From the NCBI GenBank assembly GCA_024734555.1, contig JANPWX010000651.1, positions 2,076,347-2,140,346 of the forward strand: DNA of 64,000 nt, read 5' to 3'. Below, piece after piece: positions 1-12,200 of this stretch. How positions within the stretch are numbered: position 1 is the stretch's first letter; each line of letters begins with the position of its first letter. A program made the translations under genes and the position numbers. Source of the DNA: Trochalopteron elliotii. Taxonomy: Eukaryota > Chordata > Aves > Passeriformes > Leiothrichidae. The notes under the pieces were generated by a model. It ran no database searches and was not told where the DNA came from. It saw only the letters and a program-made list of their open reading frames with translations.

Positions 1-339
1 GTGAAACGGATCCTAAAGAGAATATTTTAACTGCAATCAGGAGCAAATTATGCAGCAATCGCTACAGATATGAAAAAACAGCTGCATAAAAGATTTATAT
101 CTGGCAGAACACGTCCAAAGAACAGTTGAGGGTACACAGCAGAGGTATCTGCCACCGTGTCATCATTAAGATCTTCTCACACATCTCAGACAGGAAGGTG
201 GCGGCGGTGGGGAGCGAAACATTTCCAGGAGAATTTGCCACAAACCTGCTTTCATCCTGTGCAAGGGTTTGCATTCTAGTGAGGAGCCGGCATCACAAGT
301 CAAATGCAAGCAGATGAGGCTTTTTGCATCTCGCTGCGG
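1..339. other. flank of the CpG island, no gene seen
   Basis: Moderately AT-rich sequence leading into the GC-rich block, with a short GGCGGCGGTGGGG stretch at about 199-213. No exon or repeat was recognised. Confidence 0.6.
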
Positions 340-547
340 AGCTGCGTTCACAGCCCGGCAGCCCCGCGGTTCCCGGCGGGCGCCCGGCGGGTCCCTCCCG
401 GCGCTGCGCGGGGCTCGCCCCGGCTCCTCTCCACGGCTTGCTCGCTCTTTGAGGAAAGTCTCTTGGGTAATTCACCACTTCTCGTTCATCACTTTTTGTT
501 TTTTTCTTCTCAAACAAATTGCGTGTGCGGGCTGAAGTGGCGGTGGT

Positions 548-596
548 GGGAGGGGAGGCTGGGAAGGGCTGGGGAGAGGGAGGGCTGTCGGGTGGG
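548..596 (+). other. G-run cluster with G-quadruplex potential
   Basis: Nine runs of three or more G fall within 49 bases on the + strand: 548-550, 552-555, 561-563, 566-568, 571-574, 578-580, 582-584, 590-592 and 594-596. Spacers are one to five bases, which satisfies the usual four-run quadruplex pattern several times over. It lies in the CpG island. Formation in the cell is not shown. Confidence 0.6.
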
Positions 597-1075
597 AAAG
601 CTGCAGTCCACTTTCCAGAAGCTGCCGCACGTACATCAAAGGCACCTTGAACATAAGCAGCTGGAGCAGCTCACAAAGTTCCTGCCGCGGCAGGTTGTTT
701 GCAACTTTACTTCCTTCCTGCCACTTACAGTTCGGAGGCCGCGACGACGGGGGGAGGCGAGGGAGGGGGAGACCTTTTCTCAAAGCGATCCCCGCTGCGA
801 AGCCATCTCTCGTGTAAGCGCAACTTCCCCAGCCCCGCGCTGCCAGGCGGGGAACAGGAGGGAGGGGAGGAGGAGGAGAAGGAGGAGGGAGGATCCAAGC
901 ACCGACGCGATGCCAGGTCTCCAGCCCCGCACACGCATTCTCCTGCCGCGACCGGGCGCGGCGGCCCCGCGTCCACCCGCGGAGCCGAAGCGCGGTGGCT
1001 CCCCCGCACGGTGCGCACGGGCTGCTCCCGGAGAGCAGCGAGACAGCGGCGGAAGGGCGGCGGGTGGGTGGTTGG

Positions 1076-1131
1076 AAGGATGGAGGATGCATGGATGGAT
1101 GAAAGGATGGATGGATGAAAGGATGGATGGA
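1076..1131 (+). repeat. (ATGG)n-derived minisatellite, 16-bp period
   Basis: The unit ATGGATGGATGAAAGG occurs at 1091-1106 and 1107-1122 and continues partially to about 1130. It looks like an expanded tetranucleotide. It sits inside the GC-rich promoter block just before the gap. Confidence 0.85.
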
Positions 1132-1258
1132 GGGGCGGGCGGTGCTGCCGCACCCTCCTCTGAGCTGGGCTAGGCTGGGCTGGGCGAGCAGCGGGAGAGC
1201 CCCGCGATGCCCCCGGGCCGCCTGGCCGCGCGGAGGGTGGAGGCACGGCCGCCGCTTT

Positions 1259-1611
1259 NNNNNNNNNNNNNNNNNNNNNNNNNNNNNNNNNNNNNNNNNN
1301 NNNNNNNNNNNNNNNNNNNNNNNNNNNNNNNNNNNNNNNNNNNNNNNNNNNNNNNNNNNNNNNNNNNNNNNNNNNNNNNNNNNNNNNNNNNNNNNNNNNN
1401 NNNNNNNNNNNNNNNNNNNNNNNNNNNNNNNNNNNNNNNNNNNNNNNNNNNNNNNNNNNNNNNNNNNNNNNNNNNNNNNNNNNNNNNNNNNNNNNNNNNN
1501 NNNNNNNNNNNNNNNNNNNNNNNNNNNNNNNNNNNNNNNNNNNNNNNNNNNNNNNNNNNNNNNNNNNNNNNNNNNNNNNNNNNNNNNNNNNNNNNNNNNN
1601 NNNNNNNNNNN
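1259..1611. other. assembly gap (353 Ns)
   Basis: A run of N at the 3' edge of the GC-rich block. The base composition changes from strongly GC-rich before it to ordinary AT-rich DNA after it. GC-rich dropout at bird promoters is a known assembly problem. First-exon sequence could be missing here. Confidence 0.99.
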
Positions 1612-2327
1612 GCAGCATAATTGTGGTGCAGCCTGCCCTCTCTACAGGCCCAGATCCTCACCACAGCACTGGAATGAAGACTCAGCCAAGCTCCTTCTCT
1701 TCTCACCAGCTTCCCTAAGACCCTAGGAATTTGAGGACATTTCTTCCCATGGGGAATACACACTTCGCCATCTCAATGTTAACAACATAAAAATGAGTAA
1801 GGAACAACTGCTGACTTGTTGCCTTATTATTTTGCAGAGTTTTAGCTGTGAATGAAAAGCCACCAGAGAAAACTGGATTGAGGACTTGGTACATGAGGAC
1901 TTCATGTACCTGATACCCAGAGTATACACCAGGCTTCAGCAAATCAATTATTGCATACTGGCTCCCTGTGAGAAATCAAAGGGATGCCTGAGCATGCAGT
2001 ATTTATGAGACTGTAACATCTTCTCTTGTCCTGGTAGAGTGAAATATATTTCAGAAATAGAGTGTAAATCAACTTCTAATAAAAAATAGATTCACACTTG
2101 GTGAATCTTTACACTAATTCAGCAATTACTTAATCCTTGTAGGAAAGGATGTTTGGTTTAGTAACGGCTGAGCCCTGTTTAATTTAAGTGTCTCCATTGA
2201 CCCCCAAGGAATGTACAGGAGTATAGAGAAAAAGGGTACACTTTCAGACAAGGCAAATTTTAGGAAAAGGATCAATTGCTGGAATGACAGAGTAAATACA
2301 CGTAGTGAAACTTGATATCACAGCAAG

Positions 2328-2356
2328 TGGAGAGAAGAGAGAAGAGAGAAGAGGAG
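2328..2356 (+). repeat. purine-rich (GAGAA)n tract
   Basis: Imperfect repeats of AGAGAGA/AGAGAAG form an all-purine stretch. It is a simple-sequence repeat with no other signal. Confidence 0.7.
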
Positions 2357-2412
2357 TAGGATGATGAGCAAGAGCACAGCAGGTTGGTGTGTAGCTCTGA
2401 TAGTTGAGTAAG

Positions 2413-2437
2413 GGAACAAGGAACAAGGAACAAGGAA
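2413..2437 (+). repeat. 7-bp tandem repeat (GGAACAA)n
   Basis: Three consecutive GGAACAA units are followed by a diverged GGAATAG. Short local duplication. Confidence 0.75.
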
Positions 2438-3824
2438 TAGGGATGTTATTTGCAGTTAGGCTTTTGTTTCCAAAATGAATTTTTAATACATCCCATCCTG
2501 TTGGCATGCAAAAGCAAATAGACTATATGAGATCCTTCTGCTCTTGTTGACAACACCATATTCCTAAATTTTAAAGCAGTGGTTTTGTTTGAGAAGTAGA
2601 TTTGGTAGGCTGTGTGTGCTAAACCATTTGGGATTCTGCTCACTAGGACCACAAAGTGAACTTTTCCTGACAAGAAGGAGGAAAAAATCAGAGGAGGAGG
2701 ACAGAATGATAAAATATATTAGGAGTATGTGGTTATGGAAGAATCTGCTGCAAAACCAGAAAAATGCTGGAAGTTACAGTAGCCAGGGAGCAGCTGGAGA
2801 GAGCAACAGACAGCATAAGCAAGAGAACATGTGGGAAATGATGGGAAATGAAGCATGAAGAGGAAGAATTGAAATCAAGTGAAAAGCAAAGAAGCCAATG
2901 CTGCTAAAGCTGTCAGTTTAGCCTAATTGATTTGGATTTACCCTTCTCTTTGGCTGATTTTTTTTAAATTATTATTAATCCCTAGATGGAGTTCAGTCAT
3001 TCACCTTTACTTATTTCTGTAATCTGCCTTTGCTTTCCTGTTGGTATTCCTGAAGTATGGGGATGAGTCAGGAGTGGGAGCTGGGATGAACTGTTCTCAT
3101 TTTCCTGTAAAATATCTATTTTAATGACTTGCAGCCAAAAAAGAAGCTTGGTGTCATGCAAATCAGAATGAGAAAGAAAATACTAGAGAAAATATTGTAT
3201 TGATCAGGTTAATCTTAACAATGTCAGGAAGAACTATAAGTAGCTCAAGATTGTTCTGCAAAATTCTACAGCCTCATAGACCTCCTCACAAGTTAGTGTG
3301 AAATGGAGAAACATTGAAGGGTAAGCACAGGGAATACGTGAGTATCACAGGAATTGTTTGCAGGCTTCCACTGATTTGCTGCCCCTCAGTAATTTCACCT
3401 TCCCCAATCAGTAGGAATAAAATTATTAGATTAAGCTACAAGTGGTTTAATACCCCTAGATGTAAACTACAGTCAAATAATAAAGTAATTTAACCATAAA
3501 TTTAAAATAAAAATAATTAGTTGTAAAAATAGTCCTAATTTTTTGTAGGCAATAAAAATTTGTAAATCATGCTGTCATGAAAAGTCACAAATCTGTGACT
3601 TGCAAACAGTAGCTGTATGAGTGGAGTGATTAGTATCTTGCCTGTGCTCATTATTTGACAGGGCAAAAAAGATACACTTAAAAATACAGTAATCGAATAT
3701 CAGTTTCAGCCTTTTAAACTGATGTATAGAAGATTACCTATCCTACATAGATGCTAATTTGAGAACTGCTTGTTTTAAATTACAGAAGCAATGCATATTT
3801 TGTTGTGTGGTTCACTTGGGGGTT

Positions 3825-3855
3825 TTTGTTTGTTTGTTTGTTTGTTTGTTTGTTT
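3825..3855 (+). repeat. (GTTT)n microsatellite
   Basis: About seven consecutive GTTT/TTTG units followed by a T run. Pure tetranucleotide microsatellite. Confidence 0.9.
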
Positions 3856-6800
3856 TTTATTAAAAACCCCATAAGAATATTAATACGAGATTCTGAGACA
3901 TTCTTAGTATGAAAAGGGAGGCATCTTCCAAAGACAGGAAGTTCAAAATGAGAGTGGAAATTCTGCCCTAGAGATTTTTTCCATAGGAGGGAGGTTGATG
4001 GAGTTATTCTAGCAGCCTTTTTGATTGAGAATAGCTCTGCCTTGGGAATGAATAGGTTTTTACAGAGGCCTGGAAGTGCACAGGCTCAGCAGAGGTGTCT
4101 CAGCTCAGTTCTGCGTGTGGCTGGCGCTAGAGGGCACAGCCTCAGTTCTGCTGGACAAGGGATGCGTGTGGGCATTGCAGCCCTTCCAAAAAACCCTCAG
4201 CTGGATTGGTTTGGGTTGTTTTTATTCATTCTACCTTTTATCGAGAGGTTTTCTTTAGACCCTTTTGTCTCTTTTTATTTTTGCAATTTCTAAATAAAAG
4301 TTTTCTGCACTGGTGTATAATTAGTCCAATTCTACCTCTGGATTTATTCACATCCTTAGAGTGAACTTCAGTGGTTTACCTGAAAGGAAATCCTGCCCTT
4401 GTCAATGTGAGCACAGACAGCTTAAAGAACTTTTTTACAGAATGGCATTTCCTTGCATATGGCCACAGCAATGTTCAGAAAATGTTGGTCACCCTGGCAG
4501 AAAAAGTGTTTTGGGGGCAGAAAACATAATCAAAAGGAAACTGAAAGAGAAGGTCCAAACCTTTGAATTTTAATATGCATAAAAATCAGAGTAAGACGAC
4601 ACTATAAATTTTCTCTAGCAGGAATTGTGGTCTCAATTTTGAGGAGTACCCTGACCATTTCTTTTCTCATTTTTATTCCTAAGGTTGACTGCATAATCCA
4701 CTCTACAAACCCAGCATTATTGCACCAGGGCTAAATGCTACAGCCAAGAGCTAGCACTACCCTGCCATGGTTAGAGTGGTGCTTTATTTTGGTAGCTGAA
4801 CTGGAAGCATTGACTGGAGAAGGGTTGTTATTGTGCCGCCTGCTTTTCTTGCTGCTTTGCAATTGACAAAGTATAATTTATCACGCTTTGCATTCCAATT
4901 TTTCTTTGCAAGTTTTCCAGCTCATCATAATGTAATTATGTTTCTGTTTCCTTCAGCCAGGGGCCAATACTTTCTTTTGCTAAGACAACAGCTGCATTGC
5001 ACAACCTTGATGAATCCCCATAAGGATAAAATGAGTCTGTGGTGCTTATTTCTGCCTTGGCAACCCAAATGTTCGAGCTCTTTTTTTGTGACAAATGCTG
5101 TTCTAAAATGCACCCAACCCTGATGCTTTCATAGCATTTCTCAAAATTAGGTTTTATATTGTAAATTAGACTTGAAATATTAAACATTCTCTCTGGTTTG
5201 TAATTTTGAATGCTTCCTTTGTAACATTTATGTTTATGGTGTTTATAGGTTATAGACTCTGGGATGGAATTTAGAAGGCTGTAGTTACTGATGTGAAATT
5301 TGTGTTTTGAATGAATTGACTTTATGTGTGACTATAAGCACAATCTGGAGGTCTGGTTTATGTCCCTAAAAGAATCTTAAGGCAGTTTTCATGGTACAGG
5401 TGAATCATTTCCTTGATTATGACCTCGGTTGCTCCAGCCACACTGTGACATAAAAGTAATTACAGAAAACCCATCTCTGAAAGGGCATTAACTTCTAGTG
5501 ATGGAAAAAGACACATAGTATTTTTATCATCAGTTGTGGAGATATTTTATATAACTCTAATGTAGTACTTTGAACCTGAGATTTTAAAGTACTTCAGACA
5601 GGAAGAATAATTTTTGTATTTTACATAAGAAAACCATAGGCCAGAGAAAAGTAGGGCTCAATGCTGGAGGCAAGCCGAGGGCAGAATCCATTCTTAATGC
5701 TCCTGATTTTGTTTACCCAATTATACTATTACTAACTCCCACCTCATCTCAAAATCTATCCATCAGAGCACTGTGTACAGTGGAAGCAGCAACTTTTTCA
5801 GTCCCTGAAGATTGCCCATCTTTGTAAATATATGGGATATTGTGGCCTGGACAAAACCACAGCCTGGACAATTGCATTCTTCAGGGCAACATTTTCCCTG
5901 CAGTTTTGCTTTCTATCCTATTGTTCTGGTGTTACTACTCCTGACACCATAATTTGAAGATTGTTTGCATTTATACATAAAAATTACAATAAATCTGTAG
6001 ATGGAAACAAGAGTTTAACTGATATGATCAGTCTTATCAGCCCTATCTGTGTGCTCCGTGATCTAAGGATTCTTTGGGATACTTCAAAGTATTTTAGTTT
6101 TGTGATGTTTGAGTTCTGTCCACCACTCTGGACAGTGATGCAATTGCCTGGAAAGCAATTAGATATTAGGTGTTGATGGAACTCTCCCTGCCCAGCCAGT
6201 GCCAATTTCTCTCAATGGTTCTGCTGTTGATAAAAAAGCAGTGGGCTGCTTGTGTTGGAAAGACAATGAACACATGGCTCATGAGAGGAGCTTGCCTTGT
6301 GCTCCTTCTTCCTTATAATCCTGAGGCAAATTATGGCATATTTCACTCAGATATATTTTAGCTTGTTTTCAGTTATCATCAGCTTCTTTACTCAGTCCAC
6401 TCATGTTCAATGTAAGATGTGCATTCTCTTTCTGATTCATGTATAGTAATTACTTCCTAACATCTGCCTAACAGATTTTGTAGGAAAAGTAACTCTTCAA
6501 CTATTAAGAAAAAGAATTAATGTATGAAATCTTTGAAATCTCTGTTACTGGGGTTTGTTATCCACAGCTGACTGGATTAATTTTCCAGCCAGGAAGCTGG
6601 TTCTGCAAAACAGCTGCATTAGTTATTTAACTGGGGGCCTGATCCTGCTGTTGCTCAGACTGATGCAAAGCGGGAATAGTACCAGATAAAACAAAAAATA
6701 TCCCTAGTGTGAAATACGTGTTACAGAAAAAATAAAGCATTGTGCTATGGAGCAATGAAAGAACTGTAGCAGATACTCTGCCATCCTGGTATAGGTGTTA

Positions 6801-7980
6801 GGCAGGATCTTAATGTCTTGCAGAAACTTTATCCCAAATACACTGCTAGCTCCTGGGAGGGTTCTTTTACTTTGGTAACACCAGGTGACCAACAGAACTA
6901 AGGCCCAGTTGTGCTCAGTGTTGTGCCCTAATACCATGAAATCACATGTGACCTATTCTGCACTAAGCACCAGACTCATTACTGTTTGCATCTGGTTCAT
7001 AATTGTTCCCTCTTAGTTATTTAATTTTCACAGTGTCTGCTACAATTACTTTATATGTTCTAGCGCAGGAAAATGCACTCACTGTTTTTTCTCCTAGACT
7101 GAATTAATGCATGTGGTAATTGACCCAGGGGTACATGGAAAGGAAAAGTCAAATGAGAAGCACTGCAGTAAAAAACGGGACAAAGCATCCCAAAGTATCT
7201 CCTATATAAGATGGCAGTGCTTCTTGGACAATCTCAGGACACAAAGGGATGGTTACCAGAGCCTCCTATGCTTTAGAGGTGTGTCTTCAATCCCCAGGGC
7301 CATCAACAGCCGTCATTTGATCTCATTGTAAATTAGTAGCATGTACTGTTAATAACATCAAAAGTTACAACATCTGAGACTTCACCCCCCAAACCTAATC
7401 CTGTTTCCTCCAACACAAGTGATTCATTGTATCTTGGCTACAGTTGCTGACTCTCATGCAGCAGAGGTGTCTGTGGTTTTGTTTGTGCTGTGGAGTCAGT
7501 GGCATCTGCAGCTGCTGTGGACTCATAATGTCAGTTCATCTTCCTGCTGCAACCCTGTTGGAGGGGATTCCTGAACTCTTGCAGATGGGAACCTTCCAGC
7601 TCACAGGAATGAGCTCTGACACCAGCATATGTTTATTTTCACTTGTTGATTTTTGGGTACATTACTGAACCTTCTCTGGAGTTACAGAGTAAGTTTTAAA
7701 ATGGAAACTAAGGTTTGGAGATGCTGCACTTTGAGACACAAGAGGAAGGACAGCTCCTGGATGGAGATATCTACATGAAGCTCTGTCATTCCTGGACCTT
7801 GGGAAGTTTGAGGAAGAGGACAGCAGATGGGAGGCTGCAACATTCGGCTCCTAAGCTGTAGAGTGTGTCTTTCCCTCCTGTGCCATGAAATGTATACAAG
7901 AAGTACTGACCAACACATGTAGCCTCAGCCCCATCCCAAAACCTCTGCCCAGTACCCCAGCACTTGCAGGGATGGGATTA

Positions 7981-7995
7981 CAGCAGCAGCAGCAG
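7981..7995 (+). repeat. (CAG)5 microsatellite
   Basis: Five exact CAG units in non-coding DNA. Too short to suggest function. Confidence 0.85.
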
Positions 7996-8556
7996 CTATG
8001 CTTTAAAACAGGGAGAAATTCCTAGTTGTTAGTTTTGTGGGGCTCAGTCTGAAATGAGACAGGGTTGAGACCAATCCAGGGATGTTTGTTGGAGCCCAAA
8101 GCCTCCCTCTGCAGCCTGCCAGACACGTTCCCCAGACTGCACCCGGCAGTGCAGATCTCTGCTGTGGCTCATCTGCCTCCTCCGCTGTGCCCAGTTTCAA
8201 ATCTCTTCAGCAATATGTTCTGTAACAATTAAGGATTTCTGGGGCAACTCCATTAAGATCAGAAAGATATCCTTCTGCTATGAAATATGTGAGGATGAAT
8301 GATTCATTCAGCACAGCACTCCTTGGCCATTCTTCTCTATCTGATGATCAAATATATTTTTAATTATCAATCAATCTGAAGGGTTTTTTTCACTAGACAA
8401 TATCCAACTGTATTGTAAGAGCCATTTGGATTGAGGCAGAGAATTTGGCAGCAAGATAGAGAACATTTGGGCTTTCAACACTTAGGAACATATGGAAAGA
8501 GGTTTGGAAGATCGCCACATGGGATGTAGCTTGGAAGATGCTACATTTCTTCATCC

Positions 8557-8575
8557 TTTTTTTTTTTTTTTTTTT
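8557..8575 (+). repeat. poly(T) tract
   Basis: A run of 19 T, with a second short T run about 25 bases downstream. Homopolymer only. Confidence 0.9.
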
Positions 8576-9239
8576 GAACAGAAATAGAAGAAATTTTACT
8601 TTTTTTGAAGGATCCTAATTCCTGTTTATTTTCTGTGCTGCTTTAGGATAAACCACTATGGTCAGCTGCAAGGTTTGAGCAAAATCAGCTGTATGTTTAT
8701 GGGTAACTGCAGGTGGGCAATTAAAAGAATGGTGATATTGCAGATCTTTCCAAGTTTTTACCTCCTAATTCACAAGAACCCTCAGAGGTAAACTCACAAA
8801 GCTGCAGCCTGGTGACTCAGATCACAGGGTGAAGGAGGATATCTGGTGCTCAGCCTGTCAGGATGTGCACCGTTTACTGAGGGCTGTGAGGGTAAGGCCC
8901 TGCTGGTGGTCCTTCCTTCATGCTCCTGCTGTAACCATCTGTCTACCAGTTACCTGGACACCCAGGGTTGAACATACAGTCCAGGCTGTCTGTGTGTCTC
9001 TGGTACAGAGTTTCATCATGTGGCTTGGAGCTTCAGCACTACATTTCAAATCCCAGTCACCTTTGGGACTGCCTGGGAATGGGAGAGAGGAACCTCCCCC
9101 AGCTCTGCACTCATGACTGGACATGTATGAACCAACATCATCTTTGTGCCACTTTAGGGGACAAATGCCTCATGCCCATGATGGGAGTACTCTGTGTCTC
9201 TCAGAGTTACTGCCTCTGCTTGCCAGAAGAACAACGCTG

Positions 9240-9270
9240 CTTTTTGTTGTTGTTGCTGTTGTTGTTGTTC
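9240..9270 (+). repeat. (TTG)n microsatellite
   Basis: Tandem TTG units with one CTG interruption. On the minus strand this creates a polyglutamine-looking open frame, which is an artefact of the repeat. Confidence 0.85.
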
Positions 9271-12200
9271 CACTGTATCCCAGGCTAGGGGGCTGCAGCA
9301 AATGCAGAATTTATTGAAATATACAAACATGTATTTGCACAATTGGCACTCAGGCCCTGCAGTTTAGTGAATGCTAATTGATCTCTCAGACTGCTAGGAA
9401 ATGATCATTGTCCTGGTTCAGCAATGAGAGACAAGGACCAAAGAGAGTGGCAGGGGCTTGTACTGAGTGACAGAGCCAGAGCAGACAGAATTGCAATCTT
9501 TTTTGGTATTCTGAACTGTAAAAAACCCAAGTTTAGCAAGACTGATTCTGAAGAGCAGAACAGAGCCTCCTGGGGCTTTTCTTTCAATCCCTGTCTCCAA
9601 TAGCTCATCTCAGGGCAGGCTGCAGCTCTCATCTCACCTGACTGCTCAGACTTCCTTTCCTTGAGAAGTAAGAGCAATGGAGAGGAGGTACCTGCCAGTT
9701 CTGACTGCAGCAGGGAGCTGGAAACCAGCCTGACTATGCATTTACTTCTGGGAACTGGGAATCACTCTCAGACACTGTGTTTTGGTTGTAGTCTGTTTCT
9801 TGTCCACAAATTCATTGCTGCATTTTATCTTGCATTTTCTTGAGAGTTTGTTTCAACGCTTGCAGCCAAATAATGACTAGACAGGGCAAGTTCCTATTAT
9901 TTCTTTGCAAATGGGGATGCCAGGAGTCACTAAGGTATCTTCTGGTGAGGTGAAGGTTAAGAAGATGACATCCAGGATCAGGAAGAGAGTATGGAGGGGT
10001 TGGTGACAAGAGCAGAGGAAGGAGAATCTCCTCCAAAGGTATTCAAAGACCTGTAGCAATAGTTTTTGAGGACTGACCACATAAGTCAGAAGAGCAAAAA
10101 AAGACAGGCAAATCCCTAAATCATGAGGATGGGATTTGGTTTAGAATAAAATCTCTGCCTTTCTGAATAAAACCCGGAAAAGATTGTGTGAGCTTCAAGT
10201 ATATTTTTAGCCTTATATACAGAGGCTGAACATTTCTGAGCCAGCTAAAATTTGATTCAGAATGTCTTAATATTTTACTTCTTCTCAAAGAGCACACCTT
10301 GATGGACATTAGTTATTCCTATCTTCTGTGGCCATAATGATCCCAAGTTCAGCTGTTCTGAGGATGCATTTCCCTTACTGAGTTTCAGTTTTGGTGTCCA
10401 TTTGGAAATATTTTGACTCTAACACAGTTACATACATAATTTTCTTAGAGAGATTAAGGAGTATTAAAACTAATATATAGACCAACCTTTCCAAAAACCC
10501 CATCCAGTTACATGCTTCTTTGCATCTTCATTCCCCTCTCTACTGATCTAAAAGGAGAAAAAGGACTCTCCTATCAGCCTGTTCCTGCTGTCTGATTAAC
10601 GGGCAGCTATCACAGCTCTTCTTTTGCTCTGTTACAGTTTCATTTCCAGAGGAAAATCCCTGATGGATATTGAGCCTCTGGATTGTGGCACCATTGCAAA
10701 TTAAATGAGGTTTCTGTTTTTACCAAAGGGCCAGCAGTACCTCCTTAATCAGGCTGTCTGTTCTTTGGAAATCAGCAGATATTTTGCCTTAAAGCACCCA
10801 GCAGTGCAGTGTAACTCAGTAATAACTGTTTATTTGGGCTCAGGAGGGAAACCCCAGAAGAAAAACTCTAGATGCCATTAGAAGCACTGGTGAGTGGTTG
10901 GCTTTGAGGGGTTTCTTTTGCCTTTTGTTTTAAGATTGCCTAAAATTGATGGAGACTCTTTCATTTAAAAGACAGAAAGACCTACAAATTAACATCTAGC
11001 TCCTAATGTGTGAAACTGCAATTTGCATACATCATGGCAGCTGCTGAGTTGGTTCTTATTACCTCTGCTGGAGTGTTAATTTAACCACAACTTCCTCATT
11101 TATTTAAATGGAAAAACAGCGGGTTTCTGGCATGCCACATTATCTGTCAGGCAACCTGGGAATCAGTTGACAGAGCCAGAAAGAGATTTCAATTCAGAAG
11201 GGCTGCAGGGTGCTGCCACCCGGACCTGTGTCACAGACAAGCTTCACTTTGCCCTTGGCCTGCTCTAAAGGTCAAAATCAACCCCAAGAAAAAAACCCCA
11301 AATCAATATTGGATCTGGCTGTCATAAGAGAATAGATAATACAATTAAACTTGAAATCTCTGCATTTCTGATTTTTTTTTGTCCCTATGTACCCAAACTG
11401 GCACTGTTTATACAGATACAATAACCAAAACATCATTACTGGTTCTGAGAACAAATGGCTTGTCAAGCAACCATTGTAATGTGGTCCAGAGCCACCCTGA
11501 GGGCTGAAGGCACCTGGGCTCTCTGCCCAGCTAGGAGATGCCAAAGCTGCCCACACAGGACGTGCTGGGAGCAAGGAGCAGCTGTGTCATGGATGGTGCC
11601 GCTGCCATCGGCCAGTGCATTGCCTGAGCCTGGAGGCACCTCCACACTCGGCTAACGCCACATGGATGAATGAACATGCCAGAACTACTCATGAGGGAAG
11701 TAAAGCAAACATGAGGTACCACCTGCCAAACCAGAGGCTGCCTCACTCTCCAGAAAAAGAGGCTGAGGAGCCCCAAGAAACTGCTGAGGTGGGAGATGAG
11801 AAGCACAGTGGCCATGCTGGGGAGTCACCCATGGGCATGGAGTTCCCAAGCATGAGGGTCTCCTCTCCAAGCCATGATGATGTGCCACCATTTAACAACA
11901 CAATTGTGTATTTTTCAGAGGAGAATGAGGTTCTGCTCTGAGCTGTGGCAAGAATGACAGCGGACATGAGTTCAGCTTAGAACCTCAGTTGTGATGTTTC
12001 AGTGGCAGAAAAGAAAAACCATGTCCTGATGCCTGCCAGAGTTTAATTCAGCTGATGTAGCTCTCCTCTGAAGCAGCTGGAACTAACTGTGACTCATGGT
12101 CCTGCTTTTGGCAAACCAGAGCAAAGCTTCACCCATGGACACTTTGTGTGCACCCACCCACCAGAACAGGTGTCCTACTTTTGGGTGAAGTGTGAATGTT

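Larger units (their letters stand above)
340..1258. promoter_or_regulatory. CpG-island promoter region, cut by assembly gap
   Basis: GC content rises sharply at about 340 and stays high to the gap, with many CpG dinucleotides (for example cccggcgggcgcccggcggg near 375-395 and the ccgcgaccgggcgcggcggc stretch near 945-965) and GC-box-like GGGCGG at 1133-1138. No other part of the window looks like this. It is probably the promoter and first-exon region of a gene. It could serve KBTBD12, whose first coding exon appears to receive an upstream non-coding exon. It could instead serve a divergent neighbour; in mammals the flanking gene on this side is MGLL on the opposite strand. I could not find a recognisable coding first exon for either. 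Confidence 0.7.

Noticed and set aside
304..1173. 289-codon open frame on the + strand in the GC-rich block
   Set aside because: Stop codons are rare in GC-rich DNA. The product is low-complexity, with runs of R, E and P, and has no recognisable domain.
725..1763. Long open frames on both strands across 1170-1763
   Set aside because: They are open only because they run through the N gap, which translates as X.
11615..11941. 108-codon open frame on the + strand
   Set aside because: No domain, no paired splice sites and no homology I recognise; overlapping minus-strand frames are equally long.
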